Shown here: one piece after another, positions 1 through 12,358 of the stretch | Numbering within the stretch: the stretch's first letter is position 1 | How the letters are laid out: every line of letters begins with the position of its first letter | Source: Ipomoea triloba | Lineage: Eukaryota; Streptophyta; Magnoliopsida; Solanales; Convolvulaceae | DNA length: 64,000 bases | Direction of reading: 5' to 3' | NCBI RefSeq assembly: GCF_003576645.1 | Contig: NC_044930.1 | Coordinates: 18,614,182 to 18,678,181 of the forward strand | The notes under the pieces: generated by a model | Database searches by the model: none | Seen by the model: the letters and a program-made list of their open reading frames with translations, nothing else | What the model was told of the DNA's origin: nothing | Translations under genes and position numbers: made by a program

Positions 1-882
1 ACTCTAACCATTTAAGGAACACTAATTTAAAAATACGCATTGGGCATTGGTTTAATCGCGCAACGCGTGTGTGATAACTAGTGTATATATATATAACGCA
101 CACACCAGATCAGATTTTAATAAAAAAACATAAAATGTGGTGGCATTTTTGTAATTATCACCAACTTTACTATGCAAAGTTGAACTCCAAAATCTGTAAT
201 TTTTAGACTTTTTCAGGTTTAGATTTAAAATTTAACTTTTTCATTAATTTTATGAAATCTACGAGGTTTGCATATTTAAGTGTTAAAGTTTGTATAGTGA
301 AATTGATGTTAATTACAAAAATATCACCGTGTTTTTTTTTTTTTTTTTTAAATTTGATCACATTTGTCGAATTTTTATAGATGTAAAGCTGAGAATTGTA
401 CTTAGTTTTCTCCTAAAGGTGTATTCTCATGGGATCCTTAGCATATATATATATATATATATACACACACACCAGTGGCTAAGTGTGTGTCGACATTGGC
501 TTCCGTATGTTGTGTTGGTGGTCCGGGAATTAATGGCGCCATAGCTTTCAGAGAAGAAGGTGCTATTTGGCTATCATAGTGGCTGCTACATGTAACATGT
601 TTGCAGCGTCGTGACAAACCTCGGCCGTTCATAGTCTCATGTTGTCTCTCAGCTCTGGCAAATCCCCACAATGTTGGTTGTGGAATAATATTTAGTTTAT
701 GATAATGTCAATTAGGTCCCCACAATTCCACTTTCCACGCATGAAGTCTTTTTCTGTGTGATGAATTCGCTCTCTTGCACACTATGCAGCATATGTCTCA
801 ACAATTTTCTTGGATTGGTGCAGATAGCTAGTAATCAAAATTCTAGATTTTTACTATCTTTTTTTCTAATCTATACCACTAA
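1..882. other. AT-rich intergenic DNA, no gene seen
   Basis: No coding exon or complete mobile element is recognisable here. There is a T-run near 330-350 and a TA/CA microsatellite at about 442-471. Short open frames here are interrupted and low in complexity. Confidence 0.6.
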
Positions 883-891
883 TTAAAACAT

Positions 892-1311
892 GGGTTGTTA
901 TGCCATGGACTCGGGTCCACCTTGCAAGGTGGACTCAGATCTATATTCACAATTTTATAACTCTATGTTCATAATTTCATAACCCCATGTTTACAGTTTC
1001 ATAACTCCATGTTCACAGTTTCATAATTTCATGTTAACAATTTCATAGCTCTACGTTCACAATTTCATAACTCTATATTCACGATTTTATAACTCTATGT
1101 TCACAATTTCAAAATTCTATATTTGATAGTACCAAAAATCTATGTTCAACTATATAACACAATTTTTGAATCTATATATCAAAATTGTGAATATTGAATA
1201 ATGTAATTTTGTATATTGATATTTAAAATTGTGAACATAGAGTTCTAAATGTGTGAACATAGACTCGGGTCAACCTTGCAATGTGGACCTGGGTCCATAA
1301 CATAATTTGCC
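892..1311. mobile_element. Mutator-like MITE, GGCAAATTAT lineage
   Basis: The ends are inverted repeats containing a palindromic GGACYCGGGTCC-like core followed by CTTGCAAGGTGG. The element is flanked by a perfect 9-bp direct repeat, ttaaaacat, at 883-891 and 1312-1320, the target duplication length expected for Mutator-like elements. The interior is a degenerate tandem array built on a 'ttcataactctatgttcacaa' type unit (1 unit is about 21 bp). A relative lies at 50964-51343. No coding capacity, so non-autonomous. Confidence 0.8.
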
Positions 1312-1344
1312 TTAAAACATAATGTTGCTTTTGCAACTTCTGGC

Positions 1345-2040
1345 CCAAACACTTAATAATAATAATAAGGTTTAATAATTTATATTAAAGTTACAGTAAA
1401 TATACTTTCTTATCTATAATACAATTCTACTTATTAATAATGATCGAAATTACAATATAAATACATTCTTACTTTTGCAACTTCCCACGCAAACACTTAT
1501 AATAATAATAAGGCTTAATAATTTAGATTAAAATCACAAGACATATATTTTCTTATTTATAATACAATTTTACTTATTAATAATGACTGAAATTACAATA
1601 TAAATACTTTTCTAAATGTAATACAATTGTACATGAAACATGCATGCAATCTTCAATCTTCCAATTACAGTACATATAATTTCTTATCTGTAATACAATT
1701 CTACTTATTAATAATGATTGAAATTACAATACAAATACTTTCTTAACCTTAATACAATTGTACATGAAACATGCAATTTTCAATCTTCACGCGTACTAAT
1801 TATTTGCGCAGAGAATTATATTATTTGGCAAATAAATCGCTCCATAACCGGTCACATAATCTACTCCATAACTGGCAATCTATAACTCGAAATAATGAAG
1901 GTATGGAAGATCTTGGGAAAAAATGGGGAAAAAATTGATTATTAATAATTTAGATTAAAATTACACTGCATATACTTTCCTATACGTTATACAATTGTAG
2001 TTATTAAAAATGATTGAAATTATAATATAAATACTTTCCT
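1345..2040. repeat. AT-rich degenerate tandem repeat field
   Basis: Four or more imperfect copies of a unit of roughly 150-200 bp, recognisable by 'taataatttagattaaaat', 'atacaattctacttattaat' and 'aatgattgaaattacaatat'. Copies are visible around 1353, 1500, 1660 and 1935. No coding content. Confidence 0.6.
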
Positions 2041-2101
2041 TTCGCATCTAATTTGGGGCAGAGGATTTAGGGATTTGTTTCGATTTGGTTGTGGGTTTGG
2101 T

Positions 2102-2369
2102 GGCAAATTATTGTGTGGACCATGGTCCACATAGTGTTGTGTGGATCATAACAAAAAGTACATTTTTAATATACTAAATGTACATTATTTATGTATTGAA
2201 TGTACACTATATAATATAATGTGCATTCAGTACACAAATAATGTGCATCCCTTGAATACAATGTACATTTTTAATATACTAAAAATACATTATCTTTATA
2301 CTGAATGTACATTATTTGATAGTATGGTCGACACAACTGTGTGGGTCATGGTTCACACAATAATGATTG
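2102..2369. mobile_element. Mutator-like MITE, GGCAAATTAT lineage (268 bp)
   Basis: The left end is ggcaaattattgtgtggacc and the right end is its imperfect inverse. Flanks gggtttggt (2093-2101) and gggtttggc (2370-2378) are a 9-bp target duplication with one mismatch. The core alternates 'gtacatttttaatatactaa' and 'actgaatgtacattat', making internal inverted repeats. Related copies lie at 46171-46431, 50672-50870 and 51356-51570. Confidence 0.75.
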
Positions 2370-2402
2370 GGGTTTGGCATTTAAGAATATAGGTGGGTGG
2401 GT

Positions 2403-2437
2403 TATTATTATTATTATTATTATTACTATTATTATAA
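2403..2437. repeat. TTA trinucleotide microsatellite
   Basis: An almost pure (TTA)n run with one interruption. Confidence 0.9.
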
Positions 2438-2530
2438 ATTGCAATAGCTGGTAGTGAAGCATTGTACGGTAAATTTGTGGTTTGTTCTCCAAGAACACCT
2501 ATTAACATGCCTAGGAATCTAGGAATGTTA
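2437..2530. repeat. Diverged duplicate of 3418-3512
   Basis: This segment and 3418-3512 share 'gcagtagctggtatcaaagc'-like and 'caacacctattaatat'-like blocks in the same order and strand, interrupted by a few differences. Both lie upstream of the Helitron Rep/helicase relic. They may be copies of an upstream exon or of a Helitron fragment, but the peptide they would encode is not one I recognise. Confidence 0.45.
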
Positions 2531-3136
2531 ATACAACTCACATTGAAATTATTTGTAATAACATTTATATTTTATTATATAAAAATTTTGATTTATATGT
2601 TGGTTTAGATTATTGATTTACTCCAATTAATGTGTTAATTATTATGTATTTATTTTTTTTATTTCCTAAAAATATTGCAGTTGCTAGCAATTAAAATAAT
2701 ATATATATAATCTAAAAAACTTAATAAGTCTCAATCAAGGTTATATCCTTGATTTATGTCCATCTCTCTATATGCTAATAAATTTGTACATTTTACTTTA
2801 AATGTTGTACACTTTAATATTATTAGACAAAATTGTCCTTACTACATTGTTGTTATACAAAATTACCCTTACACCGTTATAGCACCGTTAGTTTTTAACT
2901 CCATCATTATTATCATACACCTATATCTATCATATCATTTTCCTATTTCTTAATTATCATTTTAGTAAAATCATTATATAATTAATTTAATGGTTGATTA
3001 TATTTTAATTAAATTTCTATACATGGTAAATCATATATGTGTGTGTATAAAATACATATATTATATTTGTGTATATAATTAGAATTAAAAATTTTAATTA
3101 TTTATATTTATTAATGTTTTAATATTGGGCATGAAC

Positions 3137-3165
3137 TTTCGCGCATCGCGCGTACAAATACTAGT
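3137..3165 (+). mobile_element. Helitron 3' terminus
   Basis: A perfect 5-bp stem (cgcgc/gcgcg, loop atc) is followed 8 nt later by CTAG at 3161-3164 and then T. This is the hairpin plus CTRR(T) end of Helitrons. The 5' end is uncertain; a TC at about 2711 (tctaaaaaacttaataag) would give a non-coding element of about 455 bp. Confidence 0.7.
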
Positions 3166-3417
3166 TAATATATAAAATTGAATTTGTATTATGACATGCA
3201 TTCATAGTTGTGTATCTAAAGTACAGGCCATGCTATGAGAATCGTTTAAACATTGATAATTCTTTTAAAATGACCAGTTATTGCAATCAATTGTTGGTTC
3301 TCCAGCATTTAATCCAATTAATCCGAGATTGAATGGTGAACAAATTTGTTTTTTGAATATCCTACGCACATTTTCTTCTGTATAAAAATGCAATCATAAA
3401 TTTTCCTTCCTCAATAT

Positions 3418-3512
3418 AAATAACTGCAGTAGCTGGTATCAAAGCATTGTTCGGTGGGTTTAGGGTTTTCTCTCCATCAACACCTATTAATATACCCAAC
3501 AATGGTACTACT
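3418..3512. repeat. Diverged duplicate of 2437-2530
   Basis: Second copy of the repeated block described at 2437-2530. About 890 bp separates the copies, with a Helitron 3' end between them. Confidence 0.45.
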
Positions 3513-3634
3513 ACTGAAAAATATAATATTACATAATGAAAGTTCGCAGTATGCGTGGGATGGAAAGAAGGTTTGTGAAAGGTGAAACTTCCCGGGATGT
3601 CGTTCTCTAAGGATGGCGAATGGGAATTAAATAA

Positions 3635-5101
3635 TGCGCAGTGAAGCACAAGTGTATAAGAGTCGTAGAAAGCTAGGTCTCAAGAGCATTTATCAAAGTA
3701 ACAAGTAAGGCAACAAGTAATTGTAAAGAAGTAATTAAGTGAATGGAGGGGATTAGGACTAGGTGTTCCTTGATTTGATGCAATAGAATGGCCCTAAGTA
3801 TAAGAAGTAGTGTAATGCATTGATAATGATTCTTGGAAGAATTGCCAAGCCACTCTCGTGGTCTAATTGGCTTATCAAGTAGTAAAATTCTACTCTCATA
3901 TCAACCTTACTACTTGAGACATTTCATCGAACACTTAGAGTCCACATCTTCTTCTGAGCTTTACCTCTCGGTGCAAGGTGGAGAATGCAAAAGGATTAGG
4001 CTATAATGTAGTCCCAATCTCTTGGAAACAACACACCTCCAAGACCTATTCCATGATGTGGCCATCACCAAACAATAGTCTATACAAAGTTCACTTCTAA
4101 CAAGAATCAAGTCAATACACCAAGTCACTTCCTAATTGCAATCAAAACATTCTAGCATTCTAACAAGTAAACATAATCCTAATTCCCTAAGAATTTGCTA
4201 GACATTGTCACAATTGAATAGATAAGAAGATGAATCAATGGGAGCATTAGAAAGGAAAAGTAATTTGCAATTGAAATGAAAACTTAACTTTGATTATGGA
4301 ATTGAAGATTGAAATGCAAGTACAAATTGAATTCTTCCTCTAGATCTTCAAGTGATGATGGATTACAATGTAGAAGTGTTTGGGAGAAGGCCTAAAGGGA
4401 GAAGACCTAGAGGGAGAAACTAAGGGCCGGAACAAAAGATATGTCAAAACAATATGCTCCAAGCCATTTAAAGTCAAAGATTGCGCCAAAATAACTACAT
4501 CGGATTTGCTCAAGGGTTCGTGATCACGGTGGTGTTCACGGTGTGAACTCCACCGTGACTTTTCATCATAGTTCGCAGGTTCCATGGGTCACGGTCAAGT
4601 TCATGCTGTGACCTTGACCGTGATCACCCACTCTGTGAAGCTACTCTGGTTTATAGGCTATTTTTCAACTTGTAGACGTCTGAACTAGCCTTTATGGTTT
4701 TCATGAAAGTTGTAGCCCTTTGAGTAGCCACTTCAATGCCACTTGAATCACTTAATTTGGACACGCATCACTCGAGATATGCTCAAACTACCGAGACGTC
4801 GCATGTTAGAGAAAAAAGTGCAAAGCAGAATGGTGTCATACCGGCAGTCATGGCGTGACCACTAGCGTGACCCATGTTCATAATTTAAAAATGCTTATTT
4901 CTTCATTTCCTTTGTTCCTTTGGATCCGAAGGTCATGTCATGATACTTCAACTCGCTCTTGTTCACTTTCATGATCTCTCCTGACTCCCGGAACATGTCT
5001 TTGTGTCAAGATAACTTCAAAACACATCTATTTGAACTCCAATTTACATGATGCTACAATCATTGCCCCCAAATCACCTAAATAACACACACAAAAAATC
5101 A
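3635..5101. mobile_element. Probable solo LTR
   Basis: A 1.47-kb non-coding block, less AT-rich than its surroundings, begins TG (tgcgcagtgaagcacaag) and ends CA (acacaaaaaatca). It is flanked by aataa at 3630-3634 and 5102-5106. That direct repeat is AT-rich, so it is weaker evidence than for the other solo LTRs here. Layout and wording (a 'cctctcg..gcaaggtgg' block, a GC-rich middle, a final block of long A-rich words) resemble the solo LTR at 56687-58016. No gag or pol is attached. Confidence 0.5.
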
Positions 5102-5211
5102 AATAATCACATACTTAGCTTCCAATTATCCTGAAATCATATGAGTTTGATATCAATTGTGCACATAATATATTAAATTATATGTAAATTTTGATTTATT
5201 TGTTCTGTTAA

Positions 5212-8200
5212 ATCGTTGCAGTTAATGTTCGTCAAAGTCCATTCAAAGAGAATAATGTGGCCACCAAAGGAACACTATTAAGTGCAATCACAAATGGTAT
5301 ATGTTATATTCAAATTATCTTATTTCTCATCTTGGCTAAAGTAATATTTTAATATGATTTTATTTATTTAGTTATTGGTAAAATTTTGAATACATAGTGT
5401 CTTTTGTTCGGATTCCACCAAGATATTCAACTATTATTTATTTATTTCCCTTTTTTTCTATGCAGATAGGATAGTAACTTAGGGGATATCCATAAGGAGA
5501 TTGTTATAGAATTAAATAACATGCTGGATAGAAATAATGTTTTGGTCAACTCTTTCAGAATGGCAAGAATTGAGATCCAATCTAAGTCATTTACTAAGGT
5601 TAAGATGAATTTAATAGGCAAGCAGTGCAAAGATAGAAGGACCTACAATTTACCTACAGCTCAGGAAGGTAGCTTCACTTATTGTCAGGGATCTGGACCC
5701 AACAATGGGTGATCAAGACATATTGGTCAAGAGTAGGATAGGGCAGTTGAAGATAATAAATCAATTGAAACCTGCATATATGCTGCTACAGTACCCTTTG
5801 TTGTTCCACTATGGCGAAGATAGTTATAACGAAGATATTATATTCTCTAATGCATGGCGCCAACGGCATCCCAGTAGCAGGACAAGAATTAGCCCCAAAG
5901 AGTATTTCTCATTTTATATACATGAGAGGGTAAATGGGAAGCATACATTGTTGTATTTTAGGAGGTTATTCAAACAATTCTTGGTTGGTGCATATACAAT
6001 GATCAAATATGCACGCTTGATCTACATTAGAACTTACCAAAAGGCGTTGTGTTGTGAGCAATTCATTAACAATGAGAGATTTAGACCCCATCGCTCGAGG
6101 TAAAAGAATTATCTCCCATCATCATACATAGGTGGAGCTAGGTATATAATTCAAAACTATCAAGATGCAATAGTAATATGGAGGCACATCGGTTATTCAC
6201 ACCTATTCATTACATTCACCTGCAACCGAAAGTGGTCCGAGATTGAATGGTATGTTGGCCAGCGTGGCTTTAAAGCAAATGATAAACCCAACATAGTTTG
6301 TCACGTGTTTAAGATGAAGCTCGATGTGATGATTGAACACATCAAAATAGAAAAGCTTTTTGGCGAGATATGTGGAGTTATTTGAAAATGATACATATTC
6401 AAATTATTAGCCATCATAAATTCTAATTTCCCCAAATTCTAATTTCCCTTTATACACTTCAATTGTTCATTCTTTTTATTTTCTTTGCAGTTATCTACAC
6501 AATTAAATTTCAAAAAAAGAGGACTCCCTCATGGGAAAATCTTGATATTTGTCAAAAGAATGAATAGGACAAATTGTGCGGACGAAATTGACGCGCTAAT
6601 CTCGACTGAAATACCTGACCCAAATGCTGATGCTGAGTACAATGTCGCAGTTAGCGAATTCATGTTGCACGGACCCTGCGGAGAAATCTGAAAAATTTGC
6701 CGAGCATGGTAGATGGTAAATGTTCGAAGTATTTTCCAAAAAAAAAAACATATTCCTCATACGATTTTAGATAAAGATGGTTACTCGGTCTACAGAAGGT
6801 GTGACAATGGGTACACAATCAATAGGAATGGAATTGAACTTGATAACCGTTACGTCATTGGGCATAATAGACACCTGCTGCTAAAATGTCACGCACATAT
6901 TAATGTTGAATGGTGCAACCAGTCCAGATCTATTAAATATTTATTCAAATACGTGAACAAAGGGAATGATAGGGTCACGACAGAGTTCATGAGTAGTTCC
7001 ACGAATGCTCGCAATGGTGATGTGGTCGATGAGATTAACATGTACTACGATTGTTGCTATATATCAGCATGTGAAGCCACGTGGAGACTATTTGGGTACG
7101 TGATACATTATCGGACGCCACCTGTGGAGAGGTTAAATTTCCACTTAGAGAACCAACAAAATGTTGTCTATGGTGAAGATCAGCCTCTCGACGATATTGT
7201 AGAGAACCAAACGATTAAGTAGAGCTAGTTCAAGACTTGGTTTGAAGCCAACAAAAAAAATACGAAGAGACCCAGTTACTCACTTATGCTGAGTTTCCCA
7301 GTAAGATTGTTTGGAGACAAGATTTGTATGAATGGCATCTGAGGCAGAAAAGGCTTCTCTATAAGACGATTGTTCTATGTTCTGCCAGAGTATAGAGAAT
7401 TATACTATCTTAGATGTCTTTAAATTTGGTACGTGGACCTACTAGCCACGATGATATCCGCACTTTTGCAGGGGTCATTCACAAGTCATTTAAGGATGCG
7501 TGTTATGAATATGAATCATTAGATGATTACAAGGAGTACATTGACGGCAATACTGACTCAAGTTACTGGGCAACCGCATATGCTTTGTGAATGTTGTTTA
7601 CTACGCTACCCACTTCAAGTTCAATCAGTAGGCCAAAGGTGGCTGACAAGTATATTTTTACACTTTAATTTATGTAGGTTTTATAGTATATTTATATTTA
7701 TTAATTTTTATTTTACTTTATTTTAATATTTTTAGAATAAATATTTGATTAGTTATAATAAATATTTTATAATAATTATTGGGCATGATTAAGGTTTAAA
7801 TTTTTAGTTTTTAGTTATTGGACCAAATAAGAGTTAGTGTTCTTTAATAAGTCAATTTATTATTAATTTTTTTAATAAATTAGAGCCCAAGTATATAACC
7901 TAATGAATCTTACTAAATAAACAAAAGGAATTCAATTGTTTAGTTTGTTTAATTATTTCTCTGCGCAGCTCACGTACGAAAGAAGAAAGAAGACTTTGTC
8001 GACTCCAGAAATGACATCAACGATTTGGCGCAAGTTTGAAGGAGTTATGGAGAGAAAACTGCATCAATCAGTAGGGAATGAACGGCAAAGATAATTTCTA
8101 CCATTTTGGGTTTATTTTTGAGAGGTTCATATTAATTTTCAGATTAATTATTTTCCTTAATTTAAGAGATTTTTGTTGAAGTTAGAAGTGTATAAATAGG

Positions 8201-9540
8201 GGTGAGTTCCTGTTGTTTGGGAATCAGACTATCTGTTTTATTTTATATTTTTCTACAGTTTACAATTTTTTTCTTTTCCTGTTAAGTTTATGGTTCATGG
8301 CCCTGCGAGGCTAATTCTTAAACTTGGTCAAGATTATGTGAACCCCGGTTCTCTATACTGAGAGACAAAATTCTGTTTTAATTTATCTGCAACGAGTATT
8401 TAATATTCTTCTGTATTATTTTCTTAATTGGTTGTTTCATTTAATGACTAAGAGGCCTGGTAGTTAATTATTTGATTCAATTCATAGCTAGATTAGAAAG
8501 TGATTCTTATAATTGATTTTCTTTTCTAAGTAAGAACTATGATTAATTTTATCACGGCTTAGTGTTAATTTTGTCATAGGAAGCGTATTAATCTAAATTA
8601 AACATAATCGCTTGTGTTTATGTTGTTTAGTTTCGTTGGTTTTTCTAGTTTTAATGCTGCTATCAAGTTAAATATAAGCGCTTGTCTTGTGTTATTTGAT
8701 AGTTAGGGGTAGTTAATACCGCTTGTGTTTGATTACCTATGACTAAGGAAAAACAGGAATGAATTCCACAATGAATGCTCAAATGCAAGTGAAATTGTCT
8801 TGTAGTCGATGAACAGTAATTAAGATCCGGTGGTGAATATTTTCTTAGACCAAGTGTTGAAAATTCATTTGATTGCGTTAGTAAACTTTGGCTTGATTAT
8901 CATCTTTTCTATTCTTATTTATTTAATTATTTATTTTGAACGTTAATTTCACACCAAACCCCCTCTTTAATTTGAACTCATGCATTAAACTAGTTACTCC
9001 TCGTGGGATCGACCCTTACTCTCACTACTACGTGTTTAAGGTTCTAATTTGGGAGCCTACGACAGCTCGCCAGTGGCGTGGAATGCCGCTTGGGAATTTC
9101 TTGCCGAGGATGCACAATTTCAGAGTCGACATCTCTTGCAGAATCCAAGTATATCAAGTTCCCATCTATTTATTCGAATTTTTTATTCGCTTATCATTAT
9201 TTATAAATAAACTAATTTCTGGTTTTATTTGTTATTTTTTTCCTTTTAAGAGTTGGTTTTATCGGATTCGGATAAGAAACAGTTCGCTTTGATGGAATTG
9301 GAGAAGTTGTTATCTTTGTGGGGGAAGAGCCCAAACGACTTTCCAAAAATGTCAATTCCTGACGAAAGTAGCATGGGTTTGATTGAAAACATGTTGTTAG
9401 GCGAATAGTTGGTGTATGACAAGGAATCGTTGAAGACAGTGCATGAATTGTTGAACAATTTACAGACAAACAAAAGAATAACTACAACTCTGTGATGAAT
9501 GATATAGATTCCAATGAAGGAGGATTACTCTTTGTGTATT
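5212..9540 (+). pseudogene. Helitron Rep/helicase relic
   Basis: Decayed gene of an autonomous plant Helitron, whose product normally nicks DNA with an HUH Rep domain and unwinds it with a PIF1-type helicase. Recognisable blocks: 5470-5700 (NMLDRNNVLVNSFRMAR), 5650-6100 (VRDLDP, YPLLFHYGED, reached through a one-base frameshift near 5668), 6150-6370 (LFITFTCNRKWSEIEW), an apparent intron 6380-6490 ending tttgcag, 6491-6690 (YTIEFQKRGLPH-like, EFMLHGPCGE), 6710-7220 (INVEWCNQSRSIKYLFKYVN, ISACEATWRLFG), 7450-7643 (FKDACYEYE, YKEYIDG). After the inserted LTR, 9078-9147 (AWEFLAEDAQFQ) and 9251-9500 (SDSDKKQFALMELEKLL) follow, split by a probable intron ending ttttaag. The HUH motif is broken: PH-G-K at 6530-6538 instead of PH-x-H. 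The protein stops matching at a GGLLFVY-like block near 9520, just before the expected Walker A. Many stops; certainly non-functional. Confidence 0.88.
7644..9072 (+). mobile_element. Solo LTR inside the Helitron gene
   Basis: A 1429-bp block starts TG (tgacaagtatatttttac) and ends CA (gacagctcgcca), with a perfect 5-bp target duplication gtggc at 7639-7643 and 9073-9077. Removing it together with one gtggc joins the two helicase blocks in the same reading frame, so the boundaries are well supported. It contains a TATA-like tataaatagg near 8192, expected of an LTR promoter and giving the + orientation. No gag or pol is present, so it is the product of LTR-LTR recombination. The lineage (Gypsy or Copia) cannot be told from sequence alone. 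Confidence 0.87.
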
Positions 9541-9918
9541 GTTACTCATGTGTTGTTAACTCGACCAAACCGTGAGATCATTGAGTGCAAGGACCGGTAA
9601 ACCCCAATCCAATCCTCTTGTTTTTATTGTTACACTTTTGCTTATTGCCTTAGATTGATGCGTGTTTTCATTATGAATTTTGTTCTCCTTTGTTACCAAT
9701 TGCCAATGCATCCTTAGTAACCTTGTCCAATTCTTTCCAATTTGCCATCCTTAGAGAACGTGATGCGGCACAACATAATGAAGATCCATTAAGAGTACCA
9801 ATTGGGCTAATCATAAGGCCCAAGTCCAAGCAATTAAAACAACTCTTCATTGGTTATGTTCAAAGATAGTGGAAATCCAAGTCAAGCCCAATTGCAAAAG
9901 ATGAAGAAGAACTTGGCA
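9541..9918. other. Non-coding tail of the Helitron relic
   Basis: No protein similarity is visible after the helicase relic stops. It could be the degenerate 3' part of the same Helitron, whose 3' terminus may be the hairpin at 10098-10125. Confidence 0.4.
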
Positions 9919-10020
9919 AATTATACTGTGCACCGTGGTGCACATAGCAATGTGCATCACGTACCTAAACGACGTCGTTTTGAGTATTGTAGACTAATCG
10001 TCCATTTTTTTTGCACTATA
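9919..10020. mobile_element. Left end of a GGCAAATTAT-lineage MITE
   Basis: It starts ggcaaattatactgtgcacc, continues through a palindromic gtgcaccgtggtgcac block, and has an ACGT palindrome aaacgacgtcgtttt at 9967-9981. It matches the left end of 13908-14512 for about 90 bp. No matching right end was found, so it is truncated or interrupted. Confidence 0.7.
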
Positions 10021-10097
10021 TAATATTCGATGTTATAATTTATATAAATGCATATTGATCTAAATATTCTTAAAATATTATAACAAATCCATTTCGT

Positions 10098-10125
10098 ACA
10101 TGCATCGCATGGTGAAAATACTAGT
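10098..10125 (+). mobile_element. Helitron 3' terminus
   Basis: Stem catgc/gcatg with loop atc, then 9 nt, then CTAG at 10121-10124 and T. It is on the same strand as the Rep/helicase relic and 0.6 kb downstream, so it may be that element's own 3' end; this is inference. Confidence 0.6.
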
Positions 10126-10940
10126 AATAGTAATAAGGTATTCTTTAAATATATGAACCATAATGTCAATGATAGATATGTTGGAATTGACTAAATGTGA
10201 TAGGAATTAACAAAAAAAAAAATACTATCTTAATTAACTCAATAAATCATATGACTAAATCGTTAGAAAGCCACAAATTGTAACAAATTACTACTCTATT
10301 TCTCACTTATATTAAGGTTCAAGGCGACTCATATATACCATTTCAAACTTACAAAACCACTAGACCGAAATTGGACCACATGTCCATAACCAAAGAAAGA
10401 TACATAATTCCTATCTATCAAAGTTTGTAATAAGTATAATTAGTTTATGTTTTTGTATATATGGTGAGTTAATCATAAATTACTCTATTTCAATTATAAA
10501 TTTTTTTAAATTTAAATCAACTAAAATAATGCATTATATGATCCTGATTTTTTTTCTCAAACACTAACACATTTTTGTAGTTGATTGTTTAAAATAATTT
10601 ATATATCTATAAACTAATCTTCAATCTATAAATGTATAAAGTATAACATGAATGTCTGCATAATCTGTCTTTAGCTAGGCCTTGTGATAACAACAAAAAT
10701 TAAAGCCACCACCAAAAGTCCAATTAAACTTACACAAAATGACCTAACAACAACGTAGTAGTTTTAGATTGTATACCAGACCCAAAAAAAAATTTTTTTA
10801 AATTAAAAAGTAGTGTCAGTCAAAGATGTTTTCCAATTTAACTAAATATCAAATTAAGAAGATAAGTTGATATTTGATAATTGGATATCATATTTATTAT
10901 ATGTTCAACATGTGTTCTTGGCCAACCAACATATCAACAC
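10126..10940. other. AT-rich intergenic DNA, nothing recognised
   Basis: No gene, RNA gene or element ends seen; short A/T runs only. Confidence 0.6.
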
Positions 10941-10943
10941 ATG

Positions 10944-11399
10944 GGTTACACTTGTGTGAGACTGTCTCATGGATGCTTATTCGTGAGACGGGTGGGGTCG
11001 ATATATAAATGTAATACTTATACTAGTAAATGTAATACTAAATCAAGAATACAATATTTGTTACTTAGCTTATAAGAAAAAATATAATACTTTTGAGGAC
11101 AAATGTAATACTTTTATATTTTGATATAAAAGTTTTACTTTTTTCATCAAAAGTATTATATTTTCCCTTATAAATAATATTTCACTTATAAAGAAAAATA
11201 TAATACTTTTAATGAAAAATGTAATACTTTTACATCAAAATGTAAAAGTTTTACATTTTTTCTCAAAAGTATTACATTTTCTCATATAAGTAATAAATAT
11301 TTTATTTATGATTTAGTATTACATTTGCTAGTATAAATATTACATTTTATCTTGACCTGACATATCTCACGGATCCTTGGTCTCACACAAGTTTTTGCC
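10944..11399. mobile_element. TIR element, 'cttgtgtgagac' family
   Basis: The ends carry acttgtgtgagac(t/c)gtctca in inverted orientation. Flanks atcaacaca and atgaacacg fit a 9-bp duplication with two mismatches. The core is a quasi-palindrome of 'taatacttttacatttt'-type words. It is the same family as 18073-18507, which has a perfect duplication. Confidence 0.75.
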
Positions 11400-11504
11400 A
11401 TGAACACGTATTCTCTTTTGAAGGACATGTTCCATCAAAACTAAAAATTAAATTGATAGTTAAACTGCACATCTATTATTTGTTCAATTGCATCTAATTT
11501 ATTC

Positions 11505-12068
11505 ACTACTACAAAACATAGCTACTACGGAAAATTTTTTTTTACACATACACAACGATTTCTGAAGTACCGTGTAAGTGGCCGCCGTGGTAAATAATTA
11601 CTTTCTACGGCGGTTCTTAAGAACCTCCGTGTATGTTACCTATATATGGTGGTTAAAAAACTGCCATATAATCATAAACATACACGTCGTATAAATGATT
11701 TTGAAAAAATGCATACTTTATACGGCAATTCCAAGTGAAGACCGCCATCTAATGTGTACTTTATATGGCGGTTCTGAATAATAACCATCGTATATAACAA
11801 ATTTATGCATTACATATATATTTTATAAGGTGGTACCAAATAATAACTGCCGTCTAAAGTGTACTTTATACGGCAGTTCCGAGTAATAACCGCCGTCTAT
11901 AACAAATTTACGCATTACATATATACTTTATAAGGCGGTTCCGAATAATAACCACCATCTAAAGTGTACTTTATACGGTGGTTTCGAATAATAACCGTCA
12001 TATCTAACAAATTTACACATTACATATATACTTTATAAGGCGGTTCCGAATAATGACCGCCGTCTAAA
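11505..12068 (+). mobile_element. CACTA (En/Spm) transposon end
   Basis: Starts with cactactacaaaa at 11505, the terminal motif typical of plant CACTA elements. It is followed by a dense subterminal field of direct and inverted copies of 'acggcggttccgaataataa' and 'aaccgccgtctaaagtgtac'; at least eight GGCGGTT/AACCGCC units occur to 12068. In the family, subterminal repeats bind the TnpA protein. No right-hand terminus (ttttgtagtagtg) was found, so only one end remains here. Confidence 0.8.
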
Positions 12069-12358
12069 GTATTTACTAAAAATTGGTTGAAAAATATGGT
12101 TACTAAAAATCATAGGTTTACTAAAGTTCTAAACCAATTAAACCAATTGAAACCGGAAAAATAACAAAAGAAAAATATGAAGAAACAAAAATGCCTTTAC
12201 TAAAAATAGGAAAATCCATGAGAATGACTAAAAATGTCTAAAAATATATAATAGTATGGAATGTTACGTTAAATGACAAAAATGATAGTCTGGAACTAAA
12301 TTTGAAATTGCTACTAAAGACAGGGAACCTCTGGTGGAATTAATAAACCTACTAAAAA

